DNA of 64,000 nt from Lacrimispora amygdalina (GTDB lineage Bacteria > Bacillota > Clostridia > Lachnospirales > Lachnospiraceae). How positions within the stretch are numbered: position 1 is the first letter of the stretch; each line of letters opens with the position of its first letter. Positions 25,163-35,590 of this stretch are shown one piece after another. The position numbers and the translations under genes were made by a program. The stretch lies in contig NZ_OAOF01000006.1 in NCBI RefSeq assembly GCF_900205965.1, forward strand, positions 1-64,000. Direction: 5' to 3'. The notes beneath the pieces are model-generated. The model saw nothing but the letters and a program-made list of their open reading frames with translations, was not told the origin of the DNA and did not search any database.

Positions 25163-26833
25163 ATGAAAACTGATATTGAGATCGCACAGGAAGCGAACAT
25201 GATACCGATTAAGGAAGTTGCAGCATCCTATGGGATAGCAGAGGATGATCTGGAGCTTTACGGCAAATACAAAGCAAAGCTTTCCGATGAGTTATGGGAA
25301 CAGGTAAAAGACCGTCCGGATGGGAAACTGGTTCTTGTTACAGCGATTAATCCTACACCGGCAGGCGAAGGGAAGACCACTACCACAGTCGGACTGGGAC
25401 AGGCATTTGGGAAAATCGGGAAAAAAGCGATCATTGCTTTAAGAGAGCCCTCATTAGGTCCGTGCTTCGGGATCAAGGGCGGGGCAGCGGGCGGCGGCTA
25501 TGCCCAGGTTGTTCCTATGGAGGATTTAAATCTCCATTTTACCGGAGATTTTCATGCCATTACTTCAGCAAACAATTTACTGTCAGCGCTCCTTGACAAT
25601 CACATCCACCAGGGCAATGCTTTGGGAATTGATACAAGGCAGATTCTGTGGAAGAGATGTCTGGATATGAATGACCGCGCGTTAAGGAATATCGTGGTGG
25701 GACTTGGTTCAAAAGCGGAAGGATTTGTCAGAGAAGATCACTTTGTCATTACAGTGGCTTCTGAAATTATGGCAATTCTCTGTCTTGCAGATGACATGAA
25801 TGATTTAAAAGAGCGATTGGGACGAATTATCGTTGCATATAATTATTCCGGAGAGCCTGTGACTGCAGCTCAGTTAAATGCTGTTGGCGCCATGGCAGCA
25901 TTGCTTAAGGATGCCCTGAAACCGAATCTGATCCAGACTCTGGAGCATACAGGTGCCATCGTTCATGGAGGTCCTTTTGCCAATATCGCCCATGGCTGTA
26001 ATAGTGTGCGTGCAACAAAGACAGCATTAAAACTGGCCGATGTAGTGGTTACAGAGGCTGGTTTCGGTGCCGATTTAGGTGCGGAGAAATTCCTGGATAT
26101 CAAGTGCAGAAAGGCTGGTCTAAAGCCGGATGCCATCGTTTTAGTGGCTACCGTCAGAGCCTTAAAATACAACGGCGGCGTAACGAAAGACCAACTGAAG
26201 GAAGAAAATTTAGAAGCACTGAAAAAAGGAATTGTAAATCTGGAAAAGCACATCGAGAATATGCAAAAATATGGTGTTCCTGTTATCGTAACGCTGAATT
26301 CTTTTATAACCGATACAGAAAGTGAATATCAGTTTGTAAAGAACTTCTGTGAGGAAAAGGGCTGCGAATTCGCTTTATCCCAGGTTTGGGAAAAGGGCGG
26401 AGAAGGCGGAATAAAACTGGCAGAAAAAGTTCTTGAAACACTGGAAAACAAAGAGAGCCATTTTGCGCCCATTTACCCTGACGATATGAGTCTTATGGAT
26501 AAGATTGGTACAGTTGCCAGAGAGATCTACGGGGCAGACGGAGTGACGTATGCTCCTGCCGCTGTAAAAGCAATTAAAAAGTTTGAAGAAATGGGATTTG
26601 GCAGTCTGCCGGTGTGTATGGCTAAGACCCAGTATTCCTTATCTGATGACCAGACAAAGCTGGGACGTCCCCGGGGATTTGAGATTCAGGTGCGGGATGC
26701 TTATGTCAGCGCAGGTGCTGGATTTGTTGTTGTTTTAACAGGTGCCATTATGACAATGCCTGGTCTGCCGAAGAAACCGGCAGCAGATAATATTGATGTA
26801 AATAATGACGGAGTAATCACAGGATTATTCTGA
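25163..26833 (+). CDS. fhs: Formate--tetrahydrofolate ligase
   Basis: This 556-residue enzyme makes 10-formyl-THF from formate, THF and ATP, feeding purine and formyl-Met synthesis and, in acetogens, the Wood-Ljungdahl methyl branch. Visible motifs are the P-loop [16 protein letters not shown] (near residue 64) and the family segments [23 protein letters not shown] and [19 protein letters not shown] 25163 is used rather than 25154 because AGGAGG abuts the latter directly. fmt and def lie 6-7 kb downstream, but no other folate genes are adjacent. Confidence 0.97.
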   Translation: MKTDIEIAQEANMIPIKEVAASYGIAEDDLELYGKYKAKLSDELWEQVKDRPDGKLVLVTAINPTPAGEGKTTTTVGLGQAFGKIGKKAIIALREPSLGPCFGIKGGAAGGGYAQVVPMEDLNLHFTGDFHAITSANNLLSALLDNHIHQGNALGIDTRQILWKRCLDMNDRALRNIVVGLGSKAEGFVREDHFVITVASEIMAILCLADDMNDLKERLGRIIVAYNYSGEPVTAAQLNAVGAMAALLKDALKPNLIQTLEHTGAIVHGGPFANIAHGCNSVRATKTALKLADVVVTEAGFGADLGAEKFLDIKCRKAGLKPDAIVLVATVRALKYNGGVTKDQLKEENLEALKKGIVNLEKHIENMQKYGVPVIVTLNSFITDTESEYQFVKNFCEEKGCEFALSQVWEKGGEGGIKLAEKVLETLENKESHFAPIYPDDMSLMDKIGTVAREIYGADGVTYAPAAVKAIKKFEEMGFGSLPVCMAKTQYSLSDDQTKLGRPRGFEIQVRDAYVSAGAGFVVVLTGAIMTMPGLPKKPAADNIDVNNDGVITGLF

Positions 26834-26846
26834 TTTGGAGGTTTTT

Positions 26847-28328
26847 ATGAAGTTTAGTCAGTGGCTTAAGGATCTGGAGTATGAATTACTGCAGGGGAAT
26901 CCTGATGTGGAAGTGGAGGACGTGGTCTATGATTCCAGAAAGGCCAAAAGCGGTGCAGTCTTTGTCTGCACCGTAGGCACCAGAGTCGATTCCCATGATT
27001 TTATACCGGAAGTGGTAGAGAAAGGTGTGACTGTTCTGGTTCTGGAACGCAGGGTAAACCTGCCGGAAGGTGTAACTGCCATTTTCGTACATAGTGCCAG
27101 AGAAGCACTGGCTGTTTTGTCTGCCGCACGATTTGATTATCCGGCAAAACGTATGGTGACCATTGGAGTAACCGGTACAAAGGGGAAAACAACAACGACC
27201 CATATGATCAAGGCGGTTTTGGAGGCGTGCGGAAAAAAGGTGGGTATGATTGGTACCACTGGAATTGTAATCGGAGAAAAAGTGACGCCCACTGCCAATA
27301 CCACGCCGGAATCTTATCAGCTTCATGAAGCTTTTTATCAAATGGCAAATGAAGGCTGTGAGTATATGGTGATGGAAGTGTCCTCCCAGGCATTTAAGAT
27401 GCACCGGGTGGATGGACTGTTATTTGACTATGGATTATTTACTAATATATCACCGGATCATATCGGACCGGATGAACATGAGAATTTTGAAGAGTACTTA
27501 TACTATAAGTCAAAGATATTCCAGTGCTCCAGGGTTGGAATTATGAATGGGGATGACGCCCATTTTGCTGAGGCGGTCGGGGATGCATCCTGCAAACTGT
27601 ATACATTTTCCCTTGATAAGGAGGGGACCAGCTTTAAAGCAGAGAATATCCGTTATGTAGCGCAGCCCGATTTTGTCGGACTGGAATTTAACGTGACAGG
27701 AGAATATGAGCTGCCTGTACGCGTTAACATACCTGGCAGATTCAATGTTGCCAATGCTCTGGCTGCAATCAGTGTTTTAAGCTTTTTAAATCTTCCAAAG
27801 GAAAAGGTCTGCCATGGTCTGGAAAATTTAAGCGTGAATGGAAGGATGGAGATCGTTTATTCTTCTCCTGAATTTAAGGTTCTTGTTGATTATGCCCATA
27901 ATGCAGTCAGCATGGAAAGCCTTTTAAAGACTTTAAGGGATTATAAACCAGGCCGTCTGGTCTGTGTATTTGGCTGCGGCGGTAACCGTTCCAAAGACCG
28001 CCGCTATACCATGGGCGACAGCGCAGGCAGACTGGCAGACTTTACAATTCTCACTGCAGATAATTCCCGGTTTGAAAAAACCGAAGACATCCTGGCAGAT
28101 ATCAGAAGCAGCATCTCAAAAACCGGAGGTACCTTTATCGAAATTCCGGACCGGAGAGAAGCGATACGCTACAGTATTATGCACGCCCAGCCGGGAGATA
28201 TGATTGCGGTAATCGGCAAAGGCCACGAAGATTATCAGGAAATGAATGGAGAGCGACACCATTTCTCAGACAGGGAAGAGATCTTAAAGGTCGTGCAGAG
28301 TATGGATTTTCTTAATAGAGAGAACTGA
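26847..28328 (+). CDS. murE: UDP-MurNAc-L-Ala-D-Glu--meso-2,6-diaminopimelate ligase
   Basis: This 493-residue Mur ligase adds the third stem amino acid to the cytosolic peptidoglycan precursor. It shows the N-terminal UDP-binding domain, P-loop GVTGTKGKTTT (near residue 108), the central motif YMVMEVSSQAFKMHRV and the C-terminal domain with DNSRFEKTEDI. That segment corresponds to the DNPR motif that reads meso-DAP; Pro is replaced by Ser but the Arg is kept, so mDAP specificity is likely. GGAGG lies before ATG 26847. The neighbouring murF catalyses the next cytosolic step but one. Confidence 0.95.
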   Translation: MKFSQWLKDLEYELLQGNPDVEVEDVVYDSRKAKSGAVFVCTVGTRVDSHDFIPEVVEKGVTVLVLERRVNLPEGVTAIFVHSAREALAVLSAARFDYPAKRMVTIGVTGTKGKTTTTHMIKAVLEACGKKVGMIGTTGIVIGEKVTPTANTTPESYQLHEAFYQMANEGCEYMVMEVSSQAFKMHRVDGLLFDYGLFTNISPDHIGPDEHENFEEYLYYKSKIFQCSRVGIMNGDDAHFAEAVGDASCKLYTFSLDKEGTSFKAENIRYVAQPDFVGLEFNVTGEYELPVRVNIPGRFNVANALAAISVLSFLNLPKEKVCHGLENLSVNGRMEIVYSSPEFKVLVDYAHNAVSMESLLKTLRDYKPGRLVCVFGCGGNRSKDRRYTMGDSAGRLADFTILTADNSRFEKTEDILADIRSSISKTGGTFIEIPDRREAIRYSIMHAQPGDMIAVIGKGHEDYQEMNGERHHFSDREEILKVVQSMDFLNREN

Positions 28329-28352
28329 CTTAAATTGCCATAAGAAAAGAAT

Positions 28353-28389
28353 GCCGGAAGCCGATGAGCAAGTGTGGCTTTCGGCTTTT
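28353..28389 (+). terminator. Terminator between murE and murF
   Basis: GCCGGAAGCC (28353-28362) pairs with GGCTTTCGGC (28376-28385) with one G-U pair, followed by TTTT. It may be leaky, because no clear promoter separates it from murF. Confidence 0.6.
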
Positions 28390-28442
28390 CCACGGAAGAT
28401 GGCAGGAATGTGCGCATAGAGCGGACATGGAACGGAGGAAAC

Positions 28443-29807
28443 ATGGTAGATATGACGGTAAAGGAAATCCTTTCAGCTACAGGCGGAACACTTCTTTGCG
28501 GAAGTGAGGATACAGTGTTAGAGCACATCAGCATTGATTCCAGGACCATGAAGGGCAATGATTTATTTGTTCCCATTATCGGGGAAAAGGTGGATGCGCA
28601 CCGGTTTATTAAGCAGGCATTTGAGCATGGAGCTGCAGCGGTACTGACCAGCGAGCATGATGAGATGGAATCTGAAAGACCCTGGATACGTGTGGCGGAT
28701 ACAAAAAAAGCGCTGCAGGCAGTGGGGAGCTTTTACAGAGATCATTTATCCCTGCCATTAATCGGAATAACCGGAAGTGTGGGTAAGACGACTACCAGAG
28801 AGATGGTGGCCTGTGCACTGTCTTCCCGCTACCGGGTTTATAAGACTCCGGGCAACAGCAACAGCCAGGTCGGGCTTCCCATCACTCTTAGTGAGATCAC
28901 GCCGGAGGATGAAATCGGAGTCATTGAACTGGGAATGAGTGAGCCGGGGGAACTGACCGTAATCGCCAGAATTGCCAGAATACATATGGCTGTCATTACG
29001 AACATCGGAGTTACCCACATTGAGCAGCTGGGCTCCAGGGAAAATATCTACAAAGAAAAACTGACCATTCAGGATGGACTGTGTGATAACGGAATTCTCT
29101 TTTTAAATGGAGATGACGATATGCTGAAAGAAACCAGGGCGAAAGCCGGGTGCACAACCATTTATTACGGAACCGGTGAAAACTGTGATTACAGAGCGGT
29201 TGATGTGCATACAGAGGATGGATTTCCTGCTTTCACAGCCGTATATAAAGGAAAGAAAGTCCCTGTAAGGCTGTCTGTTCTGGGAAGCCATAATGTTTTA
29301 AATGCCATGGTATCTCTGGCGGTTGCGGCAGAAAACGGGATTCCCATGGAAGAGGCGGCAAAGTCTCTCATGAGCTTCACCGGCTTTAAAAACCGGCAGC
29401 AGATCTACCAGACAGGGAAGCTGACTGTAATTGACGATACCTATAATGCAAGCCCTGTTTCCATGAAGGCGGGACTTGAAGTATTAGGGTCCATTACGAA
29501 GGCAGAAAGAAAGATTGCAGTACTGGCTGACATGAAGGAACTGGGAGAACGTTCACGGGAATTCCATTATGAAATCGGTGTCTACATTGCGAATCACCCG
29601 GTTGACTGTGTGGTAACACTGGGAGAACTGGCTGGAGAAATCGCCAGGGCAGTGAGAGAGAATGCCCCTGATATTACAGTAATGGAATTTATGGAACAGG
29701 AACCCTTAACGGCTTATTTAAAGGAAGCGTTAAAGACAGGTGACTGTGTGCTGTTTAAAGGCTCCAACAGCATGAAGCTGGGGCAGGTAGCAGAACAGTT
29801 TCACTGA
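28443..29807 (+). CDS. murF: UDP-MurNAc-tripeptide--D-Ala-D-Ala ligase
   Basis: This 454-residue Mur ligase attaches D-Ala-D-Ala to complete the UDP-MurNAc pentapeptide. Motifs are P-loop GITGSVGKTTTREMV (near residue 108), GVIELGMSEPGEL (near 160), NIGVTHIEQLGS and the C-terminal DDTYNASPVSM, all standard for MurF. ATG 28443 follows GGAGG; the longer open frame from 28374 overlaps the terminator hairpin and is rejected. It lies downstream of murE and directly upstream of priA. Confidence 0.96.
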   Translation: MVDMTVKEILSATGGTLLCGSEDTVLEHISIDSRTMKGNDLFVPIIGEKVDAHRFIKQAFEHGAAAVLTSEHDEMESERPWIRVADTKKALQAVGSFYRDHLSLPLIGITGSVGKTTTREMVACALSSRYRVYKTPGNSNSQVGLPITLSEITPEDEIGVIELGMSEPGELTVIARIARIHMAVITNIGVTHIEQLGSRENIYKEKLTIQDGLCDNGILFLNGDDDMLKETRAKAGCTTIYYGTGENCDYRAVDVHTEDGFPAFTAVYKGKKVPVRLSVLGSHNVLNAMVSLAVAAENGIPMEEAAKSLMSFTGFKNRQQIYQTGKLTVIDDTYNASPVSMKAGLEVLGSITKAERKIAVLADMKELGERSREFHYEIGVYIANHPVDCVVTLGELAGEIARAVRENAPDITVMEFMEQEPLTAYLKEALKTGDCVLFKGSNSMKLGQVAEQFH

Positions 29808-29831
29808 TCCGTCCGCATCTGGAGGAAATGA

Positions 29832-32060
29832 ATGACAAAAAACTATGCCAGGATCATTATTGATATTTCTCATGAAAAAGTAGACAGAACCTTCGATTAC
29901 CGGATTCCGGATAACCTGCTTGCGGATATTTCTGTGGGAACCAGGGTTCTGATTCCTTTTGGCAGGGGGAATACCATGCGCAGGGGTTATGTGGTGGAAA
30001 TTACGGCTCAGGCGGGATATGATCCGGATAAGATAAAAGAGATTGCGGGTATTGTGACTGACGGGGTGACAGCGGAATCCAGGCTGATTACTCTGGCATG
30101 GTGGCTGAAGGAGCAATATGGATCCACCATGAACCAGGCACTGAAAACCGTGCTTCCGGTAAAGCAGAAGGTTAAACCAAAAGAAAAAAAGATCGTCCGG
30201 AGTCTTTTGAACCGTGACCAGCTGACAGCTGCATTAAATGAAGCGGTAAAAAAGAATTATAAGGCGAGAATCAGGCTTTTTTCGGCGCTGCTTAATAATC
30301 CGGTCATCCCCTACGAGATAGCAGCAAACCAGATGAACCTTTCCGCATCCGCCATGAAGCCTCTGATCGAAAAAGGGGAGATTTGTCTGGAAGCGGAAGA
30401 GATTTACCGCAATCCCATTCAGGCAGGTGAACAAAAGGGAAAAGAATTTAATTTAAATAAGGAACAGCAGATGATTGTGGATTGCTTTTGCCAGGATTAT
30501 TCAGCAGGTATCAGAAAAACCTATCTGATTCATGGCATAACCGGGAGCGGTAAAACAGAGGTCTATATGGAGCTGATTCAAAATGTCATAGAAGACGACA
30601 GACAGGTCATTGTGCTGATTCCCGAAATTGCACTGACCTATCAGACGGTGATGCGTTTCTATGGCAGATTTGGAAACCGGGTCTCCATTATTAATTCCCG
30701 GTTGTCTGCTGGTGAGCGTTTCGATCAGTTTGAACGTGCCAAAAATGGTGATATTGATATTATGATCGGTCCCAGATCCGCATTGTTTACTCCTTTCTCC
30801 AGGCTGGGACTGATTCTCATTGATGAGGAACATGAAAGCGCCTATAAAAGTGAGACAGTACCCAGATATCATGCCAGAGAGGTGGCTGCAAAGAGGGCAC
30901 AGATGGAGAATGCATCTTTGGTGCTTGGATCAGCAACTCCTTCCCTGGAAGCCTATTTAAGGGCACAAAGAGGTGACTACCAGTTGTTTCGCCTGACAGA
31001 GCGGGCGAAAAAAGACAGCTGCCTGGCCAATGTATCGGTCGTTGACTTGAGGCAGGAATTAAAGGACGGCAATAAATCAATTTTCAGCAGAAGACTGCAG
31101 GTGTTAATGGAAGAAAAGCTCAGAAAAAAGGAACAGATCATTCTGTTTATAAACCGGAGAGGCTATGCTAATTTCGTATCATGCCGCTCCTGCGGGGAGG
31201 CCATCCGATGCCCTCATTGTGATGTGACACTAACGCTGCATAATAACAGCCGCCTTGTATGTCATTACTGCGGTCATCATATACCCATGCCCTCCAAATG
31301 TCCCGCCTGTGGTTCGCCTTATATCGCAAATTTTGGCGTTGGAACCCAGAAGATTGAACAGATGACCCGGAAAATGTTTCCCCAGGCGAGAATTTTGCGT
31401 ATGGATCTGGATACGACGAAAGAAAAGGGCGGTCATGAAGCGATACTTTCCGCGTTTTCTGAGCATGAGGGAGATATCCTCATTGGAACCCAGATGATAG
31501 TGAAAGGACATGATTTTCCTGATGTGACACTGGTTGGTGTACTGGCGGCGGATTTATCCTTAAATACACCGGACTACAGGTCTGCAGAACGGACCTTTCA
31601 GCTTCTTACCCAGGCAGCCGGGAGAGCTGGCAGAGATACAAAGCGGGGAGATGTTATTATTCAGACCTATAGTCCCGATCATTACAGTATTGTCACTGCG
31701 GCAAACCAGGATTACGAGACCTTTTATAAACAGGAAATGGCTTTTCGCCGCCTGATGAAGTATCCGCCTGTCAGCGGACTTTTAACCATACAGTTCTCTT
31801 CCAGGAATGAATCGGTTCTTGTGGAGACGGCAGCTGCAGCAGGGGCATTTGCAACCGCTTTGGGCGAACCCCAGGACGTACAGATCATTGGGCCGGTAGA
31901 GGCTTCTGTCTACAAAATTAATGATATATATCGAAAAATTTTATACTTGAAACAGGAAAACTATGATATACTAATAAAAATCAGGGATCAGATGGATGGT
32001 TTTTCTGAAAATCATCCGGAATTGTTTGAGCAAGTCCTGATCCAGTATGATTTTTCATAA
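29832..32060 (+). CDS. priA: Primosomal replication restart helicase PriA
   Basis: This 742-residue protein reloads the replisome at stalled forks. It contains the N-terminal 3'-DNA-binding domain, helicase motor with Walker A GITGSGKTEVY (near residue 236), DEEHE box (LILIDEEHESAYKS) and helicase motif GTQMIVKGHDFP. A zinc module inserted around residues 455-500 has paired cysteines (CRSCGEAIRCPHC, CHYCG, CPACG). The length is typical. The start lies after GGAGGA, 24 bases past murF, and def follows after 17 bases. Confidence 0.97.
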   Translation: MTKNYARIIIDISHEKVDRTFDYRIPDNLLADISVGTRVLIPFGRGNTMRRGYVVEITAQAGYDPDKIKEIAGIVTDGVTAESRLITLAWWLKEQYGSTMNQALKTVLPVKQKVKPKEKKIVRSLLNRDQLTAALNEAVKKNYKARIRLFSALLNNPVIPYEIAANQMNLSASAMKPLIEKGEICLEAEEIYRNPIQAGEQKGKEFNLNKEQQMIVDCFCQDYSAGIRKTYLIHGITGSGKTEVYMELIQNVIEDDRQVIVLIPEIALTYQTVMRFYGRFGNRVSIINSRLSAGERFDQFERAKNGDIDIMIGPRSALFTPFSRLGLILIDEEHESAYKSETVPRYHAREVAAKRAQMENASLVLGSATPSLEAYLRAQRGDYQLFRLTERAKKDSCLANVSVVDLRQELKDGNKSIFSRRLQVLMEEKLRKKEQIILFINRRGYANFVSCRSCGEAIRCPHCDVTLTLHNNSRLVCHYCGHHIPMPSKCPACGSPYIANFGVGTQKIEQMTRKMFPQARILRMDLDTTKEKGGHEAILSAFSEHEGDILIGTQMIVKGHDFPDVTLVGVLAADLSLNTPDYRSAERTFQLLTQAAGRAGRDTKRGDVIIQTYSPDHYSIVTAANQDYETFYKQEMAFRRLMKYPPVSGLLTIQFSSRNESVLVETAAAAGAFATALGEPQDVQIIGPVEASVYKINDIYRKILYLKQENYDILIKIRDQMDGFSENHPELFEQVLIQYDFS

Positions 32061-32077
32061 ATGAGAGGACAAAGAAA

Positions 32078-32572
32078 ATGGCTATTAGAAAAATTAGAAC
32101 CATTGGAGACGAAATTTTAAGAAAAAATTGCAAACCTGTAAAGGAAATCACCCCAAGAATAAGCGATTTAATCAAGGACATGTTTGAAACCATGTATGAG
32201 GCCAATGGGGTAGGTCTTGCAGCTCCCCAGGTAGGCATATTAAAGCAGATTGTGGTGATTGATGTAGAGGATGGCAACCAGTACGTTCTCATCAATCCTG
32301 AAATTATAGAGACAGACGGTGAACAGACCGGACCGGAAGGCTGCTTAAGTGTACCAGGAAAATCCGGAACAGTCACCAGGCCCAATCATGTAAAAGTCCG
32401 GGCATTTGATGCAGATATGCAGCCGTTTGAGTTGGTGGGCGAGGAACTTCTTGCCCGTGCGATCTGCCACGAATGCGACCATTTAATCGGGGAGCTGTTT
32501 GTGGATAAGGTAGAAGGTGAGATTGAAGACGTGACTCTGGAGGAAGAGGACGAGGAGGTTGAGGAATATTGA
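32078..32572 (+). CDS. def: Peptide deformylase
   Basis: This 164-residue iron/zinc hydrolase removes the N-formyl group from nascent proteins. All three motifs are present: GVGLAAPQVG (near residue 46), EGCLSVPG (near 88) and HECDHLIGELF (near 130, metal-binding HExxH as HECDH). An acidic tail (TLEEEDEEVEEY) extends past the catalytic core. Its stop overlaps the fmt start by one base (TGATG), so formylation and deformylation genes are co-translated. Confidence 0.97.
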   Translation: MAIRKIRTIGDEILRKNCKPVKEITPRISDLIKDMFETMYEANGVGLAAPQVGILKQIVVIDVEDGNQYVLINPEIIETDGEQTGPEGCLSVPGKSGTVTRPNHVKVRAFDADMQPFELVGEELLARAICHECDHLIGELFVDKVEGEIEDVTLEEEDEEVEEY

Positions 32573-33507
32573 TGAGAATCATTTTTATGGGAACTCCGGA
32601 TTTTTCGGTCCCTGCTCTTTGCGCACTGGCAGAGGCAGGACATGAAATTCTGGCTGTAGTGACCCAGCCGGATAAACCAAAAGGCAGAGGGAAGGAAGTT
32701 TCCATGTCTCCGGTTAAGGAAAAAGCACTGGAATATGGATTTCCTGTTTATCAGCCCGTAAAGGCGAGAGCTCTGGAATTTGTAAAATTACTGACAGACT
32801 TAAAACCGGATGTAATAGTGGTTGCAGCGTTTGGACAGCTTCTTCCAAAAAGCATATTAGAAATTCCTAAATTTGGCTGTGTCAATATTCATGCTTCCCT
32901 GCTTCCAAAGTACCGCGGAGCATCTCCTATTCAATATGCAGTTATTAATGGGGAAGAGATAAGCGGCATCACTACTATGATGATGGCGGAAACTATAGAT
33001 ACCGGAGAAATGCTTGATCAGGAATCAGTTGTACTGGATAAAAAAGAGACTGGCGGAAGCCTTCATGATAAGCTGGGTAAGATAGGCGGAAGCCTCATTG
33101 TAAAAACCTTAAAGAAGTTAGAAGATGGAACTGCTGTTTTACAAAAGCAGAATGATGCTGAGTCCTGCTATGTAGGAATGATAAAAAAGAATATGGGTGA
33201 TATCGACTGGACGATGGACGCGGCAGCCATTGAACGGCTTATCAGGGGATTAAATCCCTGGCCAAGTGCCTACACAGACTGGAATGGCAGAGTGGTAAAA
33301 CTCTGGGATGCAGATGTAGTGGATAAGGAATATGAAGGTGCCTGCGGGCAGGTGGTGGAATGCGGCAAAGATTATATGGTTGTAAAAACCGGCAAAGGCG
33401 GATTATCCATTAAAGAGCTGCAGCTCCAGGGGAAAAAACGTATGGAGATTGGTGCATTTCTCCGGGGTTACCAGATTGATAATGGAACTGTATTCAAACA
33501 TATGTAA
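32572..33507 (+). CDS. fmt: Methionyl-tRNA formyltransferase
   Basis: This 311-residue enzyme formylates Met-tRNAfMet using 10-formyl-THF. It has the N-terminal formyltransferase domain with MGTPDFSVP and the signature SLLPKYRGASPIQYAVINGE (near residue 108) and the C-terminal OB-like domain (PWPSAYTDWNG). ATG 32572 overlaps the def stop. The ribosome site AGGAGG lies inside the acidic end of def. Confidence 0.97.
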   Translation: MRIIFMGTPDFSVPALCALAEAGHEILAVVTQPDKPKGRGKEVSMSPVKEKALEYGFPVYQPVKARALEFVKLLTDLKPDVIVVAAFGQLLPKSILEIPKFGCVNIHASLLPKYRGASPIQYAVINGEEISGITTMMMAETIDTGEMLDQESVVLDKKETGGSLHDKLGKIGGSLIVKTLKKLEDGTAVLQKQNDAESCYVGMIKKNMGDIDWTMDAAAIERLIRGLNPWPSAYTDWNGRVVKLWDADVVDKEYEGACGQVVECGKDYMVVKTGKGGLSIKELQLQGKKRMEIGAFLRGYQIDNGTVFKHM

Positions 33508-33545
33508 GGAATGCAGACAGCATTCCCCGGAAAGGAGAATCGAGT

Positions 33546-34262
33546 ATGTATTATGGCGGTATGATGGGGTATTATTTTGACCCCACCTGGATCTTTGTAA
33601 TCATTGGCGCTGTGCTGTCCATGGCGGCATCGGCCAGAGTAACCAGTACTTTTAATAAATATTCCAAAGTAAGAAGCATGTCCGGTATGACAGGAGCAGA
33701 AGCTGCGAAGCGGCTTTTGAATTCCCAGGGGATATATGATGTGCAGGTACGTTCTGTCAGTGGAAAGCTGTCCGATCATTATGATCCCAGGACGAAAACT
33801 GTTAATTTATCCGATTCCGTTTATGGGTCAACTTCAGTTGCAGCAATCGGAGTTGCAGCCCATGAGTGCGGACATGCCATGCAGGATAATACCGGATATG
33901 TGCCTCTGCGTTTAAGAGGGGCCATTGTACCGGCAGCCAATATTGGTTCCCATGCTGCACTGCCTATTATTTTACTGGGCTTTTTCATCAGCGGTGCGGG
34001 TTCACCTCTGGTAAACATCGGACTGATTTTATTTTCGCTGGCAGTCTTGTTCCAGCTGGTAACGCTTCCGGTGGAATTTAATGCCTCCAGGAGAGCAGTG
34101 GTTTTACTGGGACAAGTGGGGATTCTGGGAGATGAAGAACTGTCCCACACAAGAAAAGTGCTTGGAGCGGCGGCTCTTACCTATGTGGCAGCACTTGCAG
34201 CTACTGTGCTTCAGCTGCTGAGACTTGTTATTTTATTTGGAGGAAGAAGAGATAATGACTAA
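33546..34262 (+). CDS. YugP-type zinc metallopeptidase
   Basis: This 238-residue membrane protein of the PF04298 family has an N-terminal membrane segment, the zinc motif AAHECGHAMQD (HExxH near residue 106) and two or three hydrophobic segments after residue 125. The physiological substrate is unknown. AAGGAG precedes the ATG, and the 3' end overlaps rsmB by eight bases. The fmt-yugP-rsmB order is common in Clostridia. Confidence 0.92.
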   Translation: MYYGGMMGYYFDPTWIFVIIGAVLSMAASARVTSTFNKYSKVRSMSGMTGAEAAKRLLNSQGIYDVQVRSVSGKLSDHYDPRTKTVNLSDSVYGSTSVAAIGVAAHECGHAMQDNTGYVPLRLRGAIVPAANIGSHAALPIILLGFFISGAGSPLVNIGLILFSLAVLFQLVTLPVEFNASRRAVVLLGQVGILGDEELSHTRKVLGAAALTYVAALAATVLQLLRLVILFGGRRDND

Positions 34263-35589
34263 AGACACAGACAGCAGGGAGATTGTTCTGGACGTTCTTA
34301 TGGAAATTCTGGAGCGTTCTGCATACAGCCATTTAATCCTGCGTCAGGCCTTAAATAAATACCAGTATCTGGATAAAGCAGAGCGTTCCTTTATAACCAG
34401 AACTGTCGAAGGAACAGTGGAATACTTAATACAAATTGATTATGTCATTGATTATTTTTCCTCAACAAAGGTAAAGAAGATGAAGCCCGTCATCCGTACA
34501 ATCCTGCGGATGTCGGTTTATCAGATTTTATATATGGACCGGGTTCCGGATTCCGCTGTATGCAATGAGGCGGTGAAGCTTGCTGCCAGGCGGAAATTCA
34601 CGGGACTTAAGGGATTTGTAAACGGAGTTTTGAGAAATATTTCAAGGAATAAGGATACCCTGGAATGGCCGGATGATTCTATCCGTTTTTCAGTTCCTGC
34701 ATGGATTGTATCTATGTGGACCAGGGACTATGGGAAGGAAATTACGCAGACCATTCTGTCGTCAATGCTGGAAGGCAGGAAGACCTATGTACGCTTAAAC
34801 ACTTCCAGGGCAGGAAAAGAAGAAATTCTTAACAGTCTGAACAGACAGGATGTGCAGACGGCCGAATCCGGTATATCAGAAGATATCCTGATTTTAGAAA
34901 AATACGATTATCTGGAAAGCCTGGAAGTTTTTCAAAAAGGTTATATTCAGGTTCAGGATGTAAGCTCTGCTCTTGTGGGCGAAGCAGCTAATCCCAGAAA
35001 AGGGGATTTTTGTATTGATGTCTGCGGGGCTCCGGGTGGCAAGAGTATTCATCTTGCCGATAAACTAAGGGGCACCGGCATGGTGGAAGTCAGGGATTTA
35101 ACAGAATATAAGATTGGTATGATACAGGAGAATATTGACCGGTGCGGCTTTGATAATATCAGGGCGAGGGTATGGGATGCCCTGGTTTACGATCCGGATT
35201 CGTTTGAAAAGGCTGATATTGTACTGGCGGATCTTCCCTGCTCCGGTCTTGGTATTATGGGACGGAAGCCGGACATTAAGTACAGGATCAAGCCGGAAAA
35301 TTTAGAGGAACTGGCTTCTCTTCAAAGAGAAATTCTCTCCGTTGTCCAGGCTTATGTAAAACCAGGCGGTAAGCTGGTATTCAGCACCTGTACCATAGAT
35401 AAAAAAGAGAATGAAGAAAACATGGAATGGTTTTTAAAAACATTTCCATTTCAGGCGGTTGATCTGGAAGGAACATTTAAAGGCCGCTTACAGATAGATA
35501 CCATGAGTCGGGGATATATGCAGCTTTTGCCGGGAATTCACCCCTGTGACGGATTCTTTATCGGTGTATTGCAAAAAAAGGTAGAATAA
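34255..35589 (+). CDS. rsmB: 16S rRNA (cytosine-967-C5)-methyltransferase RsmB
   Basis: This 444-residue protein has an N-terminal NusB-like RNA-binding domain (residues about 1-140) and a C-terminal SAM methyltransferase domain with CGAPGGKSIHLAD (near residue 263) and DLPCSGLGIMGRKPDIK; the catalytic cysteines are in LPCSG and STCTI. One oddity is that the usual D..E acidic motif after SAM binding reads MVEVRDLTEYKIGM. ATG 34255 is chosen because GGAGGAAG lies just ahead of it within yugP. Confidence 0.95.
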   Translation: MTKDTDSREIVLDVLMEILERSAYSHLILRQALNKYQYLDKAERSFITRTVEGTVEYLIQIDYVIDYFSSTKVKKMKPVIRTILRMSVYQILYMDRVPDSAVCNEAVKLAARRKFTGLKGFVNGVLRNISRNKDTLEWPDDSIRFSVPAWIVSMWTRDYGKEITQTILSSMLEGRKTYVRLNTSRAGKEEILNSLNRQDVQTAESGISEDILILEKYDYLESLEVFQKGYIQVQDVSSALVGEAANPRKGDFCIDVCGAPGGKSIHLADKLRGTGMVEVRDLTEYKIGMIQENIDRCGFDNIRARVWDALVYDPDSFEKADIVLADLPCSGLGIMGRKPDIKYRIKPENLEELASLQREILSVVQAYVKPGGKLVFSTCTIDKKENEENMEWFLKTFPFQAVDLEGTFKGRLQIDTMSRGYMQLLPGIHPCDGFFIGVLQKKVE

Positions 35590-35590
35590 G

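Noticed and set aside
26835-26846. TTG start for murE four codons upstream
   Set aside because: The TTG is part of the GGAGG ribosome site that serves the ATG at 26847.
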